Shown piece by piece: positions 1-8,295 of a stretch of DNA of 64,000 bases. Numbering within the stretch: the first letter of the stretch is position 1; each line of letters opens with the position of its first letter. A program made the translations under genes and the position numbers. Source of the DNA: Thermomonas sp. (GTDB lineage: Bacteria > Pseudomonadota > Gammaproteobacteria > Xanthomonadales > Xanthomonadaceae); contig NZ_JAHRWW010000035.1 in NCBI RefSeq assembly GCF_019104945.1, positions 1 through 64,000 of the forward strand, read 5' to 3'. Under the pieces are notes generated by a model. The model had not been told where the DNA came from. It searched no databases and worked only from the letters and a program-made list of their open reading frames with translations.

Positions 1-110
<110 letters not shown>

Positions 111-283
111 AAGTTTTCGAAGCCGAAGCTTCTAATGCTTAAAAATGCAGAATTTCTCCCAGTCCCAATTACTCGCTGTACGTTGTACTTGCGTACGAAT
201 ACTTATAAGAATTGAGGTTCTGTTCGAACGTCTGCTATGGACAACTATCCATTACCAGACGCCCGCACAAGTTACCTGCGCAC

Positions 284-297
284 ACTGTCAAAGATCA
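284..297 (-). promoter_or_regulatory. BoxA-like antitermination element of the rRNA leader
   Basis: The minus strand reads TGATCTTTGACAGT, close to the bacterial boxA core (TGCTCTTTAACA). It lies between the two rRNA promoters and the 16S 5' end, where Nus-factor antitermination signals are expected. Assignment is by similarity and position only. Confidence 0.5.
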
Positions 298-361
298 TCG
301 GGTTGGGCCTCAGCGCCTTTCCCTGTTCACCCCGTCGCCGTAGCGTCCGAGTGAGCCGCCC

Positions 362-389
362 ATTATGCCGAAGTTTTTCAACTTGTCAA
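362..389 (-). promoter_or_regulatory. rRNA promoter P2 (proximal)
   Basis: On the minus strand TTGACA (384-389) is followed after 16 bases by CATAAT (362-367). The predicted start is near 355, about 245 bases upstream of mature 16S. A GC-rich GGCGGCTCAC stretch follows the -10 box, as in stringently controlled rRNA promoters. Confidence 0.8.
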
Positions 390-450
390 CACGCCGAAGC
401 GATTTTTTTTCGTTTCACTCATTCTGCCGAAGCGCCTGAGTGAGCCGCAC

Positions 451-478
451 ATCTTAGCGAACTTTCCGTGTTTGTCAA
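451..478 (-). promoter_or_regulatory. rRNA promoter P1 (distal)
   Basis: On the minus strand TTGACA (473-478) is followed after 16 bases by TAAGAT (451-456). As in P2 the element begins GTGTTGACAA and is followed by a GCGGCTCAC motif, so the two promoters look like a tandem duplication. The predicted start is near 444. Confidence 0.8.
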
Positions 479-628
479 CACTTCATTTCGCCGCCTTGTC
501 GGCCCCTTCCGCTGCAAACCGCAGCCCGCTCCAGAAGGGAGGCGAATCATGCGCCTGTTTTTCGGTTTTGGGAAGTCTTTTTTTTCAAAATGAATGCAGA
601 TATTGAGCCCGCATTCAGCTTTCTACCC

Positions 629-1840
629 TCAAGCGCTTGTTACTAGGCGGATGCGCGCGAAATTGCGCTTACCCACCGCGACTACGCCCTCGAACCCTGG
701 CGTAAACAGGCGCGCCGTGTCTTCAAAGATTTCGCCATCAATTTTTACTGCGCGCTCTTTGAGCTTGCGATTTGCCTCTGAGTTAGAGGGCGTAATCCCA
801 GCCGCGGTGAGCAGCGCCGCGATGCGCACGCCTTCTGCAGGTACCGCAACATCTTGCAGCGGCAGAGAAGAGAGGTCGCCCTCGCCGCGCACCGCGGCAT
901 GCCAGCCCGCCAAAGCCTGCTCCGCCGCCGCTGCATCATGAAAGCGGGCGGCCAGCTCACGCGCGAGGCGTAGCTTGATATCGCGCGGGTTTAACCCAGC
1001 CTCGACTTCAGCACGCAGCGTTTTGGCTTCGTCTATTCCAATATCGAAGCTGAGCAGGTCGATCCACTTCCACATCAAGTCGTCGCCAATCTTCATCGTT
1101 TTGATGACGATGTCGATGGCAGGCTCAGCGATGCCGATGTAGTTGCCCAGTGATTTGCTCATCTTATTGACGCCATCAAGACCTTCCAGCAGCGGCATGG
1201 TCAATACGATTTGTGGCGCTTGCCCATGGTGCTCCTGTAGGCCACGCCCCATCAGCAGGTTGAACTTTTGATCGGTGCCGCCCAGTTCCACGTCGGCCTT
1301 CAGCGCCACTGAGTCGTAGCCTTGCACCAGCGGGTAGAGAAATTCGTGGATGGCGATCGACTGCTGCGCGGCATAGCGTTTGGCGAAGTCGTCGCGCTCG
1401 AGCATGCGCGCCACGGTGTGCTGGCCGGCAAGGCGAATCATGTCGGAGGCCGACATCTTGCCGAACCACTCGCTATTGAAGCGAATTTCGGTGCGCTCTT
1501 TGTCGAGCACTTTGAAGACTTGATCGGCGTAGGTCTGGGCATTGGCTAGTACGTCTTCACGCGATAGCGGCTTGCGGGTAACGTTCTTGCCGGACGGATC
1601 GCCGATCATGCCGGTGAAATCGCCAATCAAGAAGATGATCTGATGGCCTAGGCCTTGGAACTGGCGCATCTTATTGAGTAGAACGGTATGCCCCAAATGC
1701 AGATCGGGCGCGGTGGGGTCAAATCCCGCTTTGACTCGCAGTGGGCGTCCCAACTTAAGACGCGCTTCAAGCTCTTCACGCTTGAGGATTTCATCGCTGC
1801 CGCGCGCGATAAGGTCTAGGGCTTGCTGTAATTCCGACAC
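629..1840 (-). CDS. tyrS: Tyrosyl-tRNA synthetase
   Basis: Charges tRNA-Tyr with tyrosine in the cytoplasm. The class I signatures are both present: HLGH near residue 48 and KMSKS near residue 228. A C-terminal S4-type RNA-binding region (about residues 335-400) is present. At 403 residues it fits the shorter TyrRS subtype common in proteobacteria. The start is GTG; the nearest purine-rich stretch is GGAG about 11 bases upstream. It is transcribed toward the rRNA operon and divergently from the M23 peptidase gene. The order tyrS / M23 peptidase / anmK is also familiar from pseudomonads. Confidence 0.96.
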   Translation of the reverse strand: MSELQQALDLIARGSDEILKREELEARLKLGRPLRVKAGFDPTAPDLHLGHTVLLNKMRQFQGLGHQIIFLIGDFTGMIGDPSGKNVTRKPLSREDVLANAQTYADQVFKVLDKERTEIRFNSEWFGKMSASDMIRLAGQHTVARMLERDDFAKRYAAQQSIAIHEFLYPLVQGYDSVALKADVELGGTDQKFNLLMGRGLQEHHGQAPQIVLTMPLLEGLDGVNKMSKSLGNYIGIAEPAIDIVIKTMKIGDDLMWKWIDLLSFDIGIDEAKTLRAEVEAGLNPRDIKLRLARELAARFHDAAAAEQALAGWHAAVRGEGDLSSLPLQDVAVPAEGVRIAALLTAAGITPSNSEANRKLKERAVKIDGEIFEDTARLFTPGFEGVVAVGKRNFARIRLVTSA

Positions 1841-1952
1841 GATTGTGGTTCTCCGAGGCGCACACCACTACAGGCGCGCATTCATGTATTTAAAGAAGGC
1901 GTTAGCCCACCGTTAAACTGTGATCTTCAAAAACATTTGTAGATTCAACGGG

Positions 1953-1981
1953 TTGACGCGGGCCTTTCGGGTGTCTATGGT
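1953..1981 (+). promoter_or_regulatory. Sigma-70-type promoter of the M23 peptidase gene
   Basis: TTGACG (1953-1958) and TATGGT (1976-1981) are separated by 17 bases. The predicted start is near 1988, about 35 bases before the chosen ATG. Assigned from the sequence only. Confidence 0.6.
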
Positions 1982-2021
1982 AACCCGCCGATAGATTTTG
2001 TTACACGCAGGGGACGATCAT

Positions 2022-3461
2022 ATGACGGATCTGCATCACGACGCCGTACGGCGCGACAACTTAGAACGCGCCCGCGCCAATGCGGATCACCCCGTTACCC
2101 CGCCCAAGAAGCATCCGTTTCAAGGCCGCTGGACGCGTCGCCAATGGGCCCACGCCAGCGTCGTCACCACGATGGGCGTATTGCTGGTGGCCATTGTGCC
2201 GGGCTTCTCGAATCTGCTTGACTCCACGATGAGCGCCAAAGCGCAGCGGATGACGCTATCGCTGACGCTACCGAAAGCCAGCGCACTGGCCGGGAAATCC
2301 ACGGACGACAACTGGCAGTCGGTCTCGCTCAAGCCGGGCCAGACTCTCAGTGGTGTCTTCGAAGAGCTGGGCATTCCGTATGACCAACTTGAGCGAGTGA
2401 TGCAGCACCCGAAGATCAAGCCGACCTTGCGCAAACTGCGCCCGGGGACTGCGCTGAGCTTCAACTTGCCGCGTGATGGCAGCGTGCGCGCGATGCGCCT
2501 AGAGCCGGGCCCCGGTGTGGGCGAGTTCCCAATTGAGCTTGAATTCAACGGTGACGCGCTGCGCGAACGCGCCGTGCCGGTGGAAATCACCACCCGCACT
2601 GTGGTGCTGACCGGCGAAGTGGGTAAATCGCTATTTGCGTCTGCGCGCAAGCTGGGGCTGGGCAGCCGTCAGCTGAACCAACTCACTGACGAGATGTTCA
2701 AGTACGACATCGACTTCGATTCTGATTTGAAAGAGAGCGACCGCTTCAGCGTGGTGGTCGATCAAACGTGGAAAAATGGCCAGCTGTCCGACACCGGTCC
2801 GGTGCTTGCGGCTACGTTTACCGTCGATGGTAAGCTGAAGAGCGCGTTCCGCTATATGCGTGATGGCAAGCCTGAATACTTCACTCCGGATGGGCGTTCA
2901 CTCAAGCGTCCCTTCATCCGTATGCCCATTCCTTATGCACGCGTTAGTTCGAGCTTTGGGATGCGCAAACACCCAGTGCTGGGGCGTATGCGCGGCCATA
3001 TGGGGATTGACTACGCGGCCGGTACCGGCACGCCCATCATGGCGGCAGGTGATGCCAAGGTGGAATTTGTGGGCCGTAAAGGCGGCTATGGCAATGCGGT
3101 GATTTTGAACCACGGCGGCGGTAAAACCACGCTGTATGGGCATATGTCGCGCTTTGCCAGCATTCGTGCTGGGCAGCGCGTGGCGCAAGGCACGGTGATC
3201 GGTTATGTGGGTAGCACCGGCATGTCCACCGGCCCGCATTTGCACTATGAATTCCGCGTCAATGGCGTGCATATGAACCCATTGAAGATGACCTTGCCGC
3301 CGCCGACGCCGTTGGTCGGTAGCGATTTAGTGGCCTTCAAGGGCGAGACCCGACGTGCGCTTGAGAAGATTCGCGAAGTAGAAGACGTGGTATTCCAGCT
3401 GGATGACGGTAGCCGGGTGGCGAGTGCACCGACACCCACGCTTACCCGCAAGAAGGGCTGA
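2022..3461 (+). CDS. M23 family peptidoglycan endopeptidase (MepM-like)
   Basis: Predicted inner-membrane-anchored, periplasm-facing zinc endopeptidase that cuts peptidoglycan cross-links. One transmembrane segment lies near residues 44-65, followed by an OapA/LysM-like middle region. The C-terminal LytM domain carries the HMGIDYA and HLHYEF motifs that hold the zinc ligands. I chose ATG 2022 (479 residues) over the upstream in-frame TTG at 1998 because AGGGGA lies at the right distance before it. It is followed after 32 bases by anmK, so cell-wall cutting and recycling genes are linked. Confidence 0.93.
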   Translation: MTDLHHDAVRRDNLERARANADHPVTPPKKHPFQGRWTRRQWAHASVVTTMGVLLVAIVPGFSNLLDSTMSAKAQRMTLSLTLPKASALAGKSTDDNWQSVSLKPGQTLSGVFEELGIPYDQLERVMQHPKIKPTLRKLRPGTALSFNLPRDGSVRAMRLEPGPGVGEFPIELEFNGDALRERAVPVEITTRTVVLTGEVGKSLFASARKLGLGSRQLNQLTDEMFKYDIDFDSDLKESDRFSVVVDQTWKNGQLSDTGPVLAATFTVDGKLKSAFRYMRDGKPEYFTPDGRSLKRPFIRMPIPYARVSSSFGMRKHPVLGRMRGHMGIDYAAGTGTPIMAAGDAKVEFVGRKGGYGNAVILNHGGGKTTLYGHMSRFASIRAGQRVAQGTVIGYVGSTGMSTGPHLHYEFRVNGVHMNPLKMTLPPPTPLVGSDLVAFKGETRRALEKIREVEDVVFQLDDGSRVASAPTPTLTRKKG

Positions 3462-3473
3462 GTAAATTTGGCA

Positions 3474-3493
3474 GCGATGCGATACTGCATCGC
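3474..3493 (+). other. Perfect hairpin abutting the anmK start codon
   Basis: GCGATGC, a six-base loop, then GCATCGC end directly at the ATG of anmK. No Shine-Dalgarno sequence is visible, so the hairpin occupies the space where one would be. It may modulate translation or be incidental. Confidence 0.45.
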
Positions 3494-4621
3494 ATGACCG
3501 ACCCTACTCACAACGACCTTTTCCTTGGCCTGATTTCCGGCACCAGCGTTGACGGTATCGACGCCGCACTGGTGCGTTTTCAGGGCACTGCCGCGCAGGC
3601 ACGACCGGAACTTATCGCTGGCCATACCTATGGCTGGACGCCTGATTTGCGCCAGCAGCTTGTCGCGCTGGGTCAGCACGCACACACGCTCTCGTTAGAC
3701 GATGTAGGGGCGTTGGATACGCGCATTGGCCAAGCGTTTGCTGAGGCCGCTTCCAGCCTGATGGATGCAGCAGGCATCGCGCGCAAGTGCGTTCTGGCGA
3801 TTGGTTCACACGGCCAGACACTGCGCCACCACCCGCATGGCAACGCGCCCTTCACCTTGCAGCTGGGCGATGCCAACATCATTGCTGAACACTGCGGTGT
3901 TCAAGTGGTGGCGGACTTTCGCCGCCGCGACGTGGCCGCCGGAGGGCATGGCGCGCCCCTCGTCCCGGCCTTTCACGCTGCGATTTTGCACACACCAAGC
4001 GAAGATCGCGCCATCCTCAACCTAGGGGGGATTGCCAATGTCACCTTGCTCCCCGCACAAGGAGCGGTGCGCGGCTTCGATACCGGCCCCGCCAATGGCT
4101 TGATGGATGCGTGGTGCTTGCACCATACCGGCCAGCCTTACGATGTAGGCGGTGCGTTCGCCGCACAAGGCCATGTGGATACTGAGCTACTGGCGCGCCT
4201 GCTGGCCGAGCCTTGGTTTGCCATGCCTCCGCCGAAGTCCACCGGGCGCGATCAGTTCCACTTGGGTTGGGTGCAAGCTGCATTGCGCGGTGCTGAAGCC
4301 CCCGCCGATGTGCAGGCCACCTTGCTGGCGCTGACGGCGCGCAGCGTGGCCGACGCGCTGCAGCACAGCCAGCCCAACACCCAGCGCGTGATCGTTTGCG
4401 GTGGCGGGGTGCACAATCCGCAGCTGCTGCAGGCGCTCCGCGAAGTTCTACCGAATTCGATTATTGAATCCAGCGCCGCGCACGGGCTGGACCCGGACTT
4501 CGTCGAAGCCATGGCGTTTGCTTGGCTGGCGCGTGAACACCTCGCGGGCCGCCCCGGCAACCTCCCTGCAGTGACCGGCGCGCGCGGCCTGCGCGTGCTG
4601 GGGGCGCGCTACCCTGCTTGA
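3494..4621 (+). CDS. anmK: Anhydro-N-acetylmuramic acid kinase
   Basis: Phosphorylates and opens 1,6-anhydro-MurNAc to MurNAc-6-phosphate during peptidoglycan recycling. The N-terminal [16 protein letters not shown] stretch is the ATP-binding signature of the family, and the length (375 residues) is typical. [10 protein letters not shown] and the preceding aspartate-rich motifs also fit. It lies 32 bases after the M23 endopeptidase gene and converges with ampG, overlapping that gene's 3' end by 13 bases. Three consecutive genes therefore serve wall cutting and recycling. Confidence 0.95.
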   Translation: MTDPTHNDLFLGLISGTSVDGIDAALVRFQGTAAQARPELIAGHTYGWTPDLRQQLVALGQHAHTLSLDDVGALDTRIGQAFAEAASSLMDAAGIARKCVLAIGSHGQTLRHHPHGNAPFTLQLGDANIIAEHCGVQVVADFRRRDVAAGGHGAPLVPAFHAAILHTPSEDRAILNLGGIANVTLLPAQGAVRGFDTGPANGLMDAWCLHHTGQPYDVGGAFAAQGHVDTELLARLLAEPWFAMPPPKSTGRDQFHLGWVQAALRGAEAPADVQATLLALTARSVADALQHSQPNTQRVIVCGGGVHNPQLLQALREVLPNSIIESSAAHGLDPDFVEAMAFAWLAREHLAGRPGNLPAVTGARGLRVLGARYPA

Positions 4622-5952
4622 ACGCCCGCTGCAGGCGCAGTGCGCATCCGCTGTGATAGCCACAGACAGAGCAGCAGCGCTGGAATACCCGCCAATGCGG
4701 TGCCAAGGAAGAATAAGCCGTAGCCTTCGGCAAGACTCCGGCCCAGCGCGAGTTGCTCCACCGCCACCCCGGAGAAGCCTTTCAGAAGCTTTCCTAGCAG
4801 TGCGTAGAAGGAACTGAGCAAGGCATATTGCGTCGCGGTATAGCCCACGCTGGTGAGGCTGGACATATAGGCCACCAGCGCGGTTCCGGCAAAGCCGGTG
4901 GCGAAGCCGTCGATGGCCATCGCCACGGCAAACACGCTGTGATCGCCGCTGGCATAGGCCACCCAGGTAAAGGCGGCGTTCGAACCGGGGCCGAGAATGG
5001 CACCGGCGAGCAGGGTTGGCACAAAGCCAAACCGCACCGCACTTATACCCGCTGCCGCAATTCCGAGCATTGATGTTCCCAGCCCGATCGAGGCGCGAAT
5101 TTCACCCACAAATTCCTTACTGATACCGATATCGGCATAAAACGGGTTACTCATCGGCCCCATCACAAAATCCGGCAGCCGATACAGGCTGATCGCCGCC
5201 AGCATCAGTAACGCCCACTTGCCGTGCGTTTTGAAGAAGGCGATAAACGGCCCGGCGATGGCGTCCCACAGCCCGGAGAGCGTCCATAACGGCGCATGCT
5301 CGCGCACCTTGGGGGTTTGTGAGGCAGCAGGTTCACGCGCCAGCAGGAGCACCGCCGCGACGCCTACACCCATTAGCGCCACCATCGCCCAATACGACAG
5401 CGCCCAGCCGATATAGGTGGCGAGGATCAGGATCAGCGCATCGGTGACCAACAGCGCGCTGCGGTAGCCGAACTGGGTACCGGAAGTGAGCAGACCTAGC
5501 TCTTCGGCATCGTCGGCGATCTCGATCCGCCAAGCGTCCACCACAATGTCTTGCGTGGCCGATGCAAATGCAGCCATCAGTGCCAGTGCGCCGAACACCA
5601 CCAGCCCACCCTGCGGCTGCACGATGGCCATCCCCGCCAACCCCACCGCCACGATCAGCTGCGAGAGCAGCATCCAGCCGCGCCGGTGGCCCAGCCGTCC
5701 CAGCAGCGGAACATTGGTTTTATCGATGATGGGCGCCCACAAAAACTTCAGGGTATAGGCCAGCCCCACCCACGACAGAAAACCAATAGCCGATAGCTCG
5801 CTACCGTTTTCGCGCATCCAGTAGCCCATGGTATTGCCAACCAAATACAGCGGCAGCCCGGAGGAAAAACCCAACAGCAGCATCGCCAGTACTTTAGGCC
5901 GCCGTAGCGCACGCACGACATCGGCAAAGGTTTGCTTATGCGCTACGCTCAT
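4609..5952 (-). CDS. ampG: Muropeptide MFS permease (AmpG family)
   Basis: Inner-membrane importer for anhydro-muropeptides. The N-terminal sequence [16 protein letters not shown] with the later WAPIIDK motif is characteristic of AmpG. The 447-residue protein is almost wholly hydrophobic, with about 12 membrane segments, shorter than the 491-residue E. coli protein. Its start overlaps the stop of the ExoIII gene by four bases (ATGA), so the two are probably co-transcribed. Its 3' end overlaps convergent anmK, its pathway partner. Confidence 0.92.
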   Translation of the reverse strand: MSVAHKQTFADVVRALRRPKVLAMLLLGFSSGLPLYLVGNTMGYWMRENGSELSAIGFLSWVGLAYTLKFLWAPIIDKTNVPLLGRLGHRRGWMLLSQLIVAVGLAGMAIVQPQGGLVVFGALALMAAFASATQDIVVDAWRIEIADDAEELGLLTSGTQFGYRSALLVTDALILILATYIGWALSYWAMVALMGVGVAAVLLLAREPAASQTPKVREHAPLWTLSGLWDAIAGPFIAFFKTHGKWALLMLAAISLYRLPDFVMGPMSNPFYADIGISKEFVGEIRASIGLGTSMLGIAAAGISAVRFGFVPTLLAGAILGPGSNAAFTWVAYASGDHSVFAVAMAIDGFATGFAGTALVAYMSSLTSVGYTATQYALLSSFYALLGKLLKGFSGVAVEQLALGRSLAEGYGLFFLGTALAGIPALLLCLWLSQRMRTAPAAGVQAG

Positions 5953-6749
5953 TCGTCGTACTCCACCAGCAAAGGCGCGTGGTCGGAGAATTTCGGTTCT
6001 GGGAATATCTCGGCGGCACGAATCGTTGCGGCGATACCCGGCGTGGCGATCTGGTAGTCAATTCGCCAACCGACGTTATTGGCCCGCGCAGCGCCGCGCT
6101 GCGACCACCACGAGTACTCCACCGCATCGGGTTTGGCCACACGGAAGGCGTCTTTCCAGCCCTGTGCGGGTGGCACGATCAAACCATCGTGGGCGGCGTC
6201 GGCAATCATTCCGCTAAGCCAAGCACGCTCGTGCGGCAGGCAGCCGGAATTTTTCTGGTTCCCCGTCCAATTTTTAATGTCATTCTTGGCGCGCACGATG
6301 TTCCAGTCGCCGCAGAGTACGTACTCGCGGCCGCTGGCCAGCCAGCCATCCATGATCGGCTTGAGCCAAGCCATCACCTCTTCTTTGAAGCCTTGGCGCT
6401 CTTCGCCAGAGCTGCCGGAGGGAATATAAAAGCTCACCACAGAAAGATTACCGAAACGCGCCTCGATATAACGCCCTTCATCGTCGAACGGCGCCCATCC
6501 TAGGCTTGTGCGCACTTCATCCGGCGCGCGCCTACTGTAGATCGCCACGCCGCTATAGCCCTTTTTTTGTGCATCTTTGAACCAGCGCTGGTAGCCGCCC
6601 GGCTGGAACACCGCATCGCCCAGCTGGTGTTCCTGCGCCTTGGTTTCCTGCACGCACAACACATCGATATCGTGCTGCGCCAACCATTCAAAAAAACCTT
6701 TACTTGCCGCCGAACGCAGGCCGTTGGCGTTGAAACTCAAAATTCGCAT
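5949..6749 (-). CDS. Exodeoxyribonuclease III / AP endonuclease at the crc locus
   Basis: Predicted to incise DNA at abasic sites and degrade 3' ends. The EEP-fold residues are intact: QETKA (metal-binding Glu), GDWNIV and SDHAPL (catalytic Asp-His). The 266-residue protein is divergent from pyrE, the position of crc in pseudomonads. Pseudomonas Crc lacks these catalytic residues, so this looks like a catalytically competent member of the same lineage. A second ExoIII gene lies at 58474. Translation is coupled to ampG. A possible TATGCT -10 box lies about 35 bases upstream of the ATG. Confidence 0.9.
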   Translation of the reverse strand: MRILSFNANGLRSAASKGFFEWLAQHDIDVLCVQETKAQEHQLGDAVFQPGGYQRWFKDAQKKGYSGVAIYSRRAPDEVRTSLGWAPFDDEGRYIEARFGNLSVVSFYIPSGSSGEERQGFKEEVMAWLKPIMDGWLASGREYVLCGDWNIVRAKNDIKNWTGNQKNSGCLPHERAWLSGMIADAAHDGLIVPPAQGWKDAFRVAKPDAVEYSWWSQRGAARANNVGWRIDYQIATPGIAATIRAAEIFPEPKFSDHAPLLVEYDE

Positions 6750-6830
6750 GCGCGTGCGCCCAAAGTGGGTGAAAACCCGACAAGCATAGCCGGTTCAAGC
6801 AGCCGTCTCGCGACGTATGTTGTACGCTTT

Positions 6831-6851
6831 GCGGTTGAACCGCCGTTTTTT
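6831..6851 (+). promoter_or_regulatory. Terminator-like hairpin in the pyrE leader
   Basis: GCGGTTGAACCGC (6831-6843) is self-complementary and is followed by CG and six T residues (6846-6851), ending five bases before the pyrE ATG. It has the form of an intrinsic terminator or attenuator. No ribosome-binding sequence is visible between it and the ATG. A possible -10 box TATGTT lies at 6816-6821, which would place the hairpin at the very 5' end of the mRNA. Confidence 0.55.
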
Positions 6852-6856
6852 ATCCC

Positions 6857-7507
6857 ATGACCGACCATCGCACCCGCTTTTTACAGCTCGCTCTTCGCGC
6901 CGACGCCTTGCGCTTTGGTGAATTCACCCTCAAATCCGGGCGCGTCAGCCCGTATTTTTTCAACGCCGGGCAGTTTAACTCTGGCGCAACCTTGGCCGAA
7001 CTTGCCACCTGCTACGCCGATGCAGTGGATGCGGCAGGCCTAGAGTTCGATCTGTTATTTGGCCCCGCCTATAAGGGCATTCCGCTGGCTACCGCACTGG
7101 GCTGCGAATACGCAAAACGCGGCCGTGATCTGCCGTTGGCGTTCAACCGCAAGGAAGCCAAGGCGCATGGCGAAGGCGGCAGCCTGATTGGCGCACCGCT
7201 GGAGGGCAAGCGCGTACTGATTGTGGATGATGTCATTACCGCTGGCACGGCGATTCGCGAGGCGCTGGGGATTATTGCGGCCGCGGGCGGCAGGCCAGCG
7301 GGGATTGTGATTGCACTGGATCGCCAAGAACGCGTACAGGAAGACGCTGCTCTTTCTGCGGCGCAGTCGGTGGCGGGTGAGCACCAGATTCCTGTCATTG
7401 CCGTGGCCGGGTTGGCCGACCTGCTTGCGTTTTCCAACGACAGCCACACGCTTTCCGCCCATCGTAATGCCCTGCTTGCCTACCGCGCACGCTACGGGAT
7501 TGCCTGA
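6857..7507 (+). CDS. pyrE: Orotate phosphoribosyltransferase
   Basis: Converts orotate and PRPP to orotidine 5'-phosphate in pyrimidine synthesis. The PRPP-binding signature VLIVDDVITAGTA is present near residue 115, and the length (216 residues) is typical. The N-terminal FTLKSGRVSPYFFN segment also matches the family. The leader hairpin with its U-run suggests pyrimidine-responsive control, known for pyrE in enterics by a different arrangement. A small periplasmic protein gene follows 30 bases downstream. Confidence 0.96.
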   Translation: MTDHRTRFLQLALRADALRFGEFTLKSGRVSPYFFNAGQFNSGATLAELATCYADAVDAAGLEFDLLFGPAYKGIPLATALGCEYAKRGRDLPLAFNRKEAKAHGEGGSLIGAPLEGKRVLIVDDVITAGTAIREALGIIAAAGGRPAGIVIALDRQERVQEDAALSAAQSVAGEHQIPVIAVAGLADLLAFSNDSHTLSAHRNALLAYRARYGIA

Positions 7508-7537
7508 TAGGCTTAATGTTCGTCGCAGGGGGACATC

Positions 7538-8245
7538 ATGGAACGTCATTGCAACACCCATCGCACCACCCAAGGAATTTTGATTGCACTCACGCTGCTT
7601 GCAGCGGGCGCGACTTTTGCGCAAACCAAAACGCCTACTGAGAAGAAAATTTATTGCTGGAATGAAGGCGGCAAGCAGGTGTGCGGCGACGCCCTGCCCG
7701 CCTCTGCGGTGGACAGTGCGCGCACCGAATTCAGCGTAAAAAGTGGCATGACCACCGCGGTAGTGGGCCGCGCACTGACCGATGAAGAGCGCAGCGCTGC
7801 GGCCCAAGCCGCAGATGCAGCGCGCGATCAGGCCGAACAAGACGCCACGCAAAAACGTCGCGACTTGGCCATGATCGAGTCGTATATGACCGAGAAAGAC
7901 TTGCGCCGCGCCTACGGCGAGCGCACCGCGCTGCTGGATGAAACGCTTAAAGCAAGCCGTTTGGGCGTGGCCAACCTGCGCCTGAGCCTGCTTTCGCTGC
8001 TGCGCCAAGCCGGTGACCAAGAACTCAGTGGCGCGCCCGTCACCAAGAAACTCACCGACTCTATTTTGCAGCAGCACGCCGAACTGCTCCGGCAGAAACA
8101 GATCTTGCTGGTGCAAGAATCCGATCGCGCCGCGCTTGGCCAAGAGCTGCAAAGTTCGCTGGAGCGCTATCGCGGCATGCGGGCAGCACTGGAAGGCAAG
8201 CCGCCTGTTACGTCACCAGCACCGGCTGCGCCTGTTAAGAACTAA
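7538..8245 (+). CDS. Periplasmic DUF4124-like protein
   Basis: The 235-residue product has a hydrophobic N-terminal segment ending in AGATFAQ, read as a signal peptide. After it comes a short region with two cysteines (YCWNEGGKQVCGD) resembling DUF4124. The remainder is charged, Ala/Gln/Glu-rich and likely a coiled coil (about residues 85-215), ending in a Pro/Ala tail. AGGGGGA precedes the ATG at a good distance. It probably shares the pyrE transcript and ends at a strong bidirectional terminator. Function unknown. Confidence 0.75.
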   Translation: MERHCNTHRTTQGILIALTLLAAGATFAQTKTPTEKKIYCWNEGGKQVCGDALPASAVDSARTEFSVKSGMTTAVVGRALTDEERSAAAQAADAARDQAEQDATQKRRDLAMIESYMTEKDLRRAYGERTALLDETLKASRLGVANLRLSLLSLLRQAGDQELSGAPVTKKLTDSILQQHAELLRQKQILLVQESDRAALGQELQSSLERYRGMRAALEGKPPVTSPAPAAPVKN

Positions 8246-8259
8246 CTAGGCTTACTGAC

Positions 8260-8290
8260 GCTGCGCTGCTCAAAGCAGCGCAGCAATTTT
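8260..8290. terminator. Bidirectional intrinsic terminator
   Basis: A perfect ten-base stem (GCTGCGCTGC / GCAGCGCAGC) with loop TCAAA is followed by AATTTT. It lies between the convergent DUF4124-like and phosphomannomutase genes and can serve both. Confidence 0.85.
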
Positions 8291-8295
8291 CATTA

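Larger units (their letters stand above)
111..628. other. Gene-free rRNA leader and promoter region
   Basis: This 518-base stretch between 16S and the tyrS stop holds the rRNA leader, the boxA-like site and the two promoters. It also contains repeated GCCGAAG motifs (366-372, 394-399, 426-432). Short open frames here have no start signals or recognisable protein content. Two weak hairpins (511-525 and 540-556) are not convincing terminators. Confidence 0.7.

Noticed and set aside
540-562. AGGCG/CGCCT hairpin followed by TTTTT, resembling a plus-strand terminator
   Set aside because: No plus-strand gene ends here and the stem is only five bases long; it is probably incidental to the rRNA upstream region.
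594-941. Plus-strand open frame of 115 codons antisense to tyrS
   Set aside because: It is a shadow of the high-GC tyrS gene, with no ribosome-binding site and no protein-like motifs.
7055-8152. Long (365-codon) minus-strand open frame over pyrE and the DUF4124-like gene
   Set aside because: It lies antisense to two well-supported genes, and its composition is that of a reverse-frame shadow.
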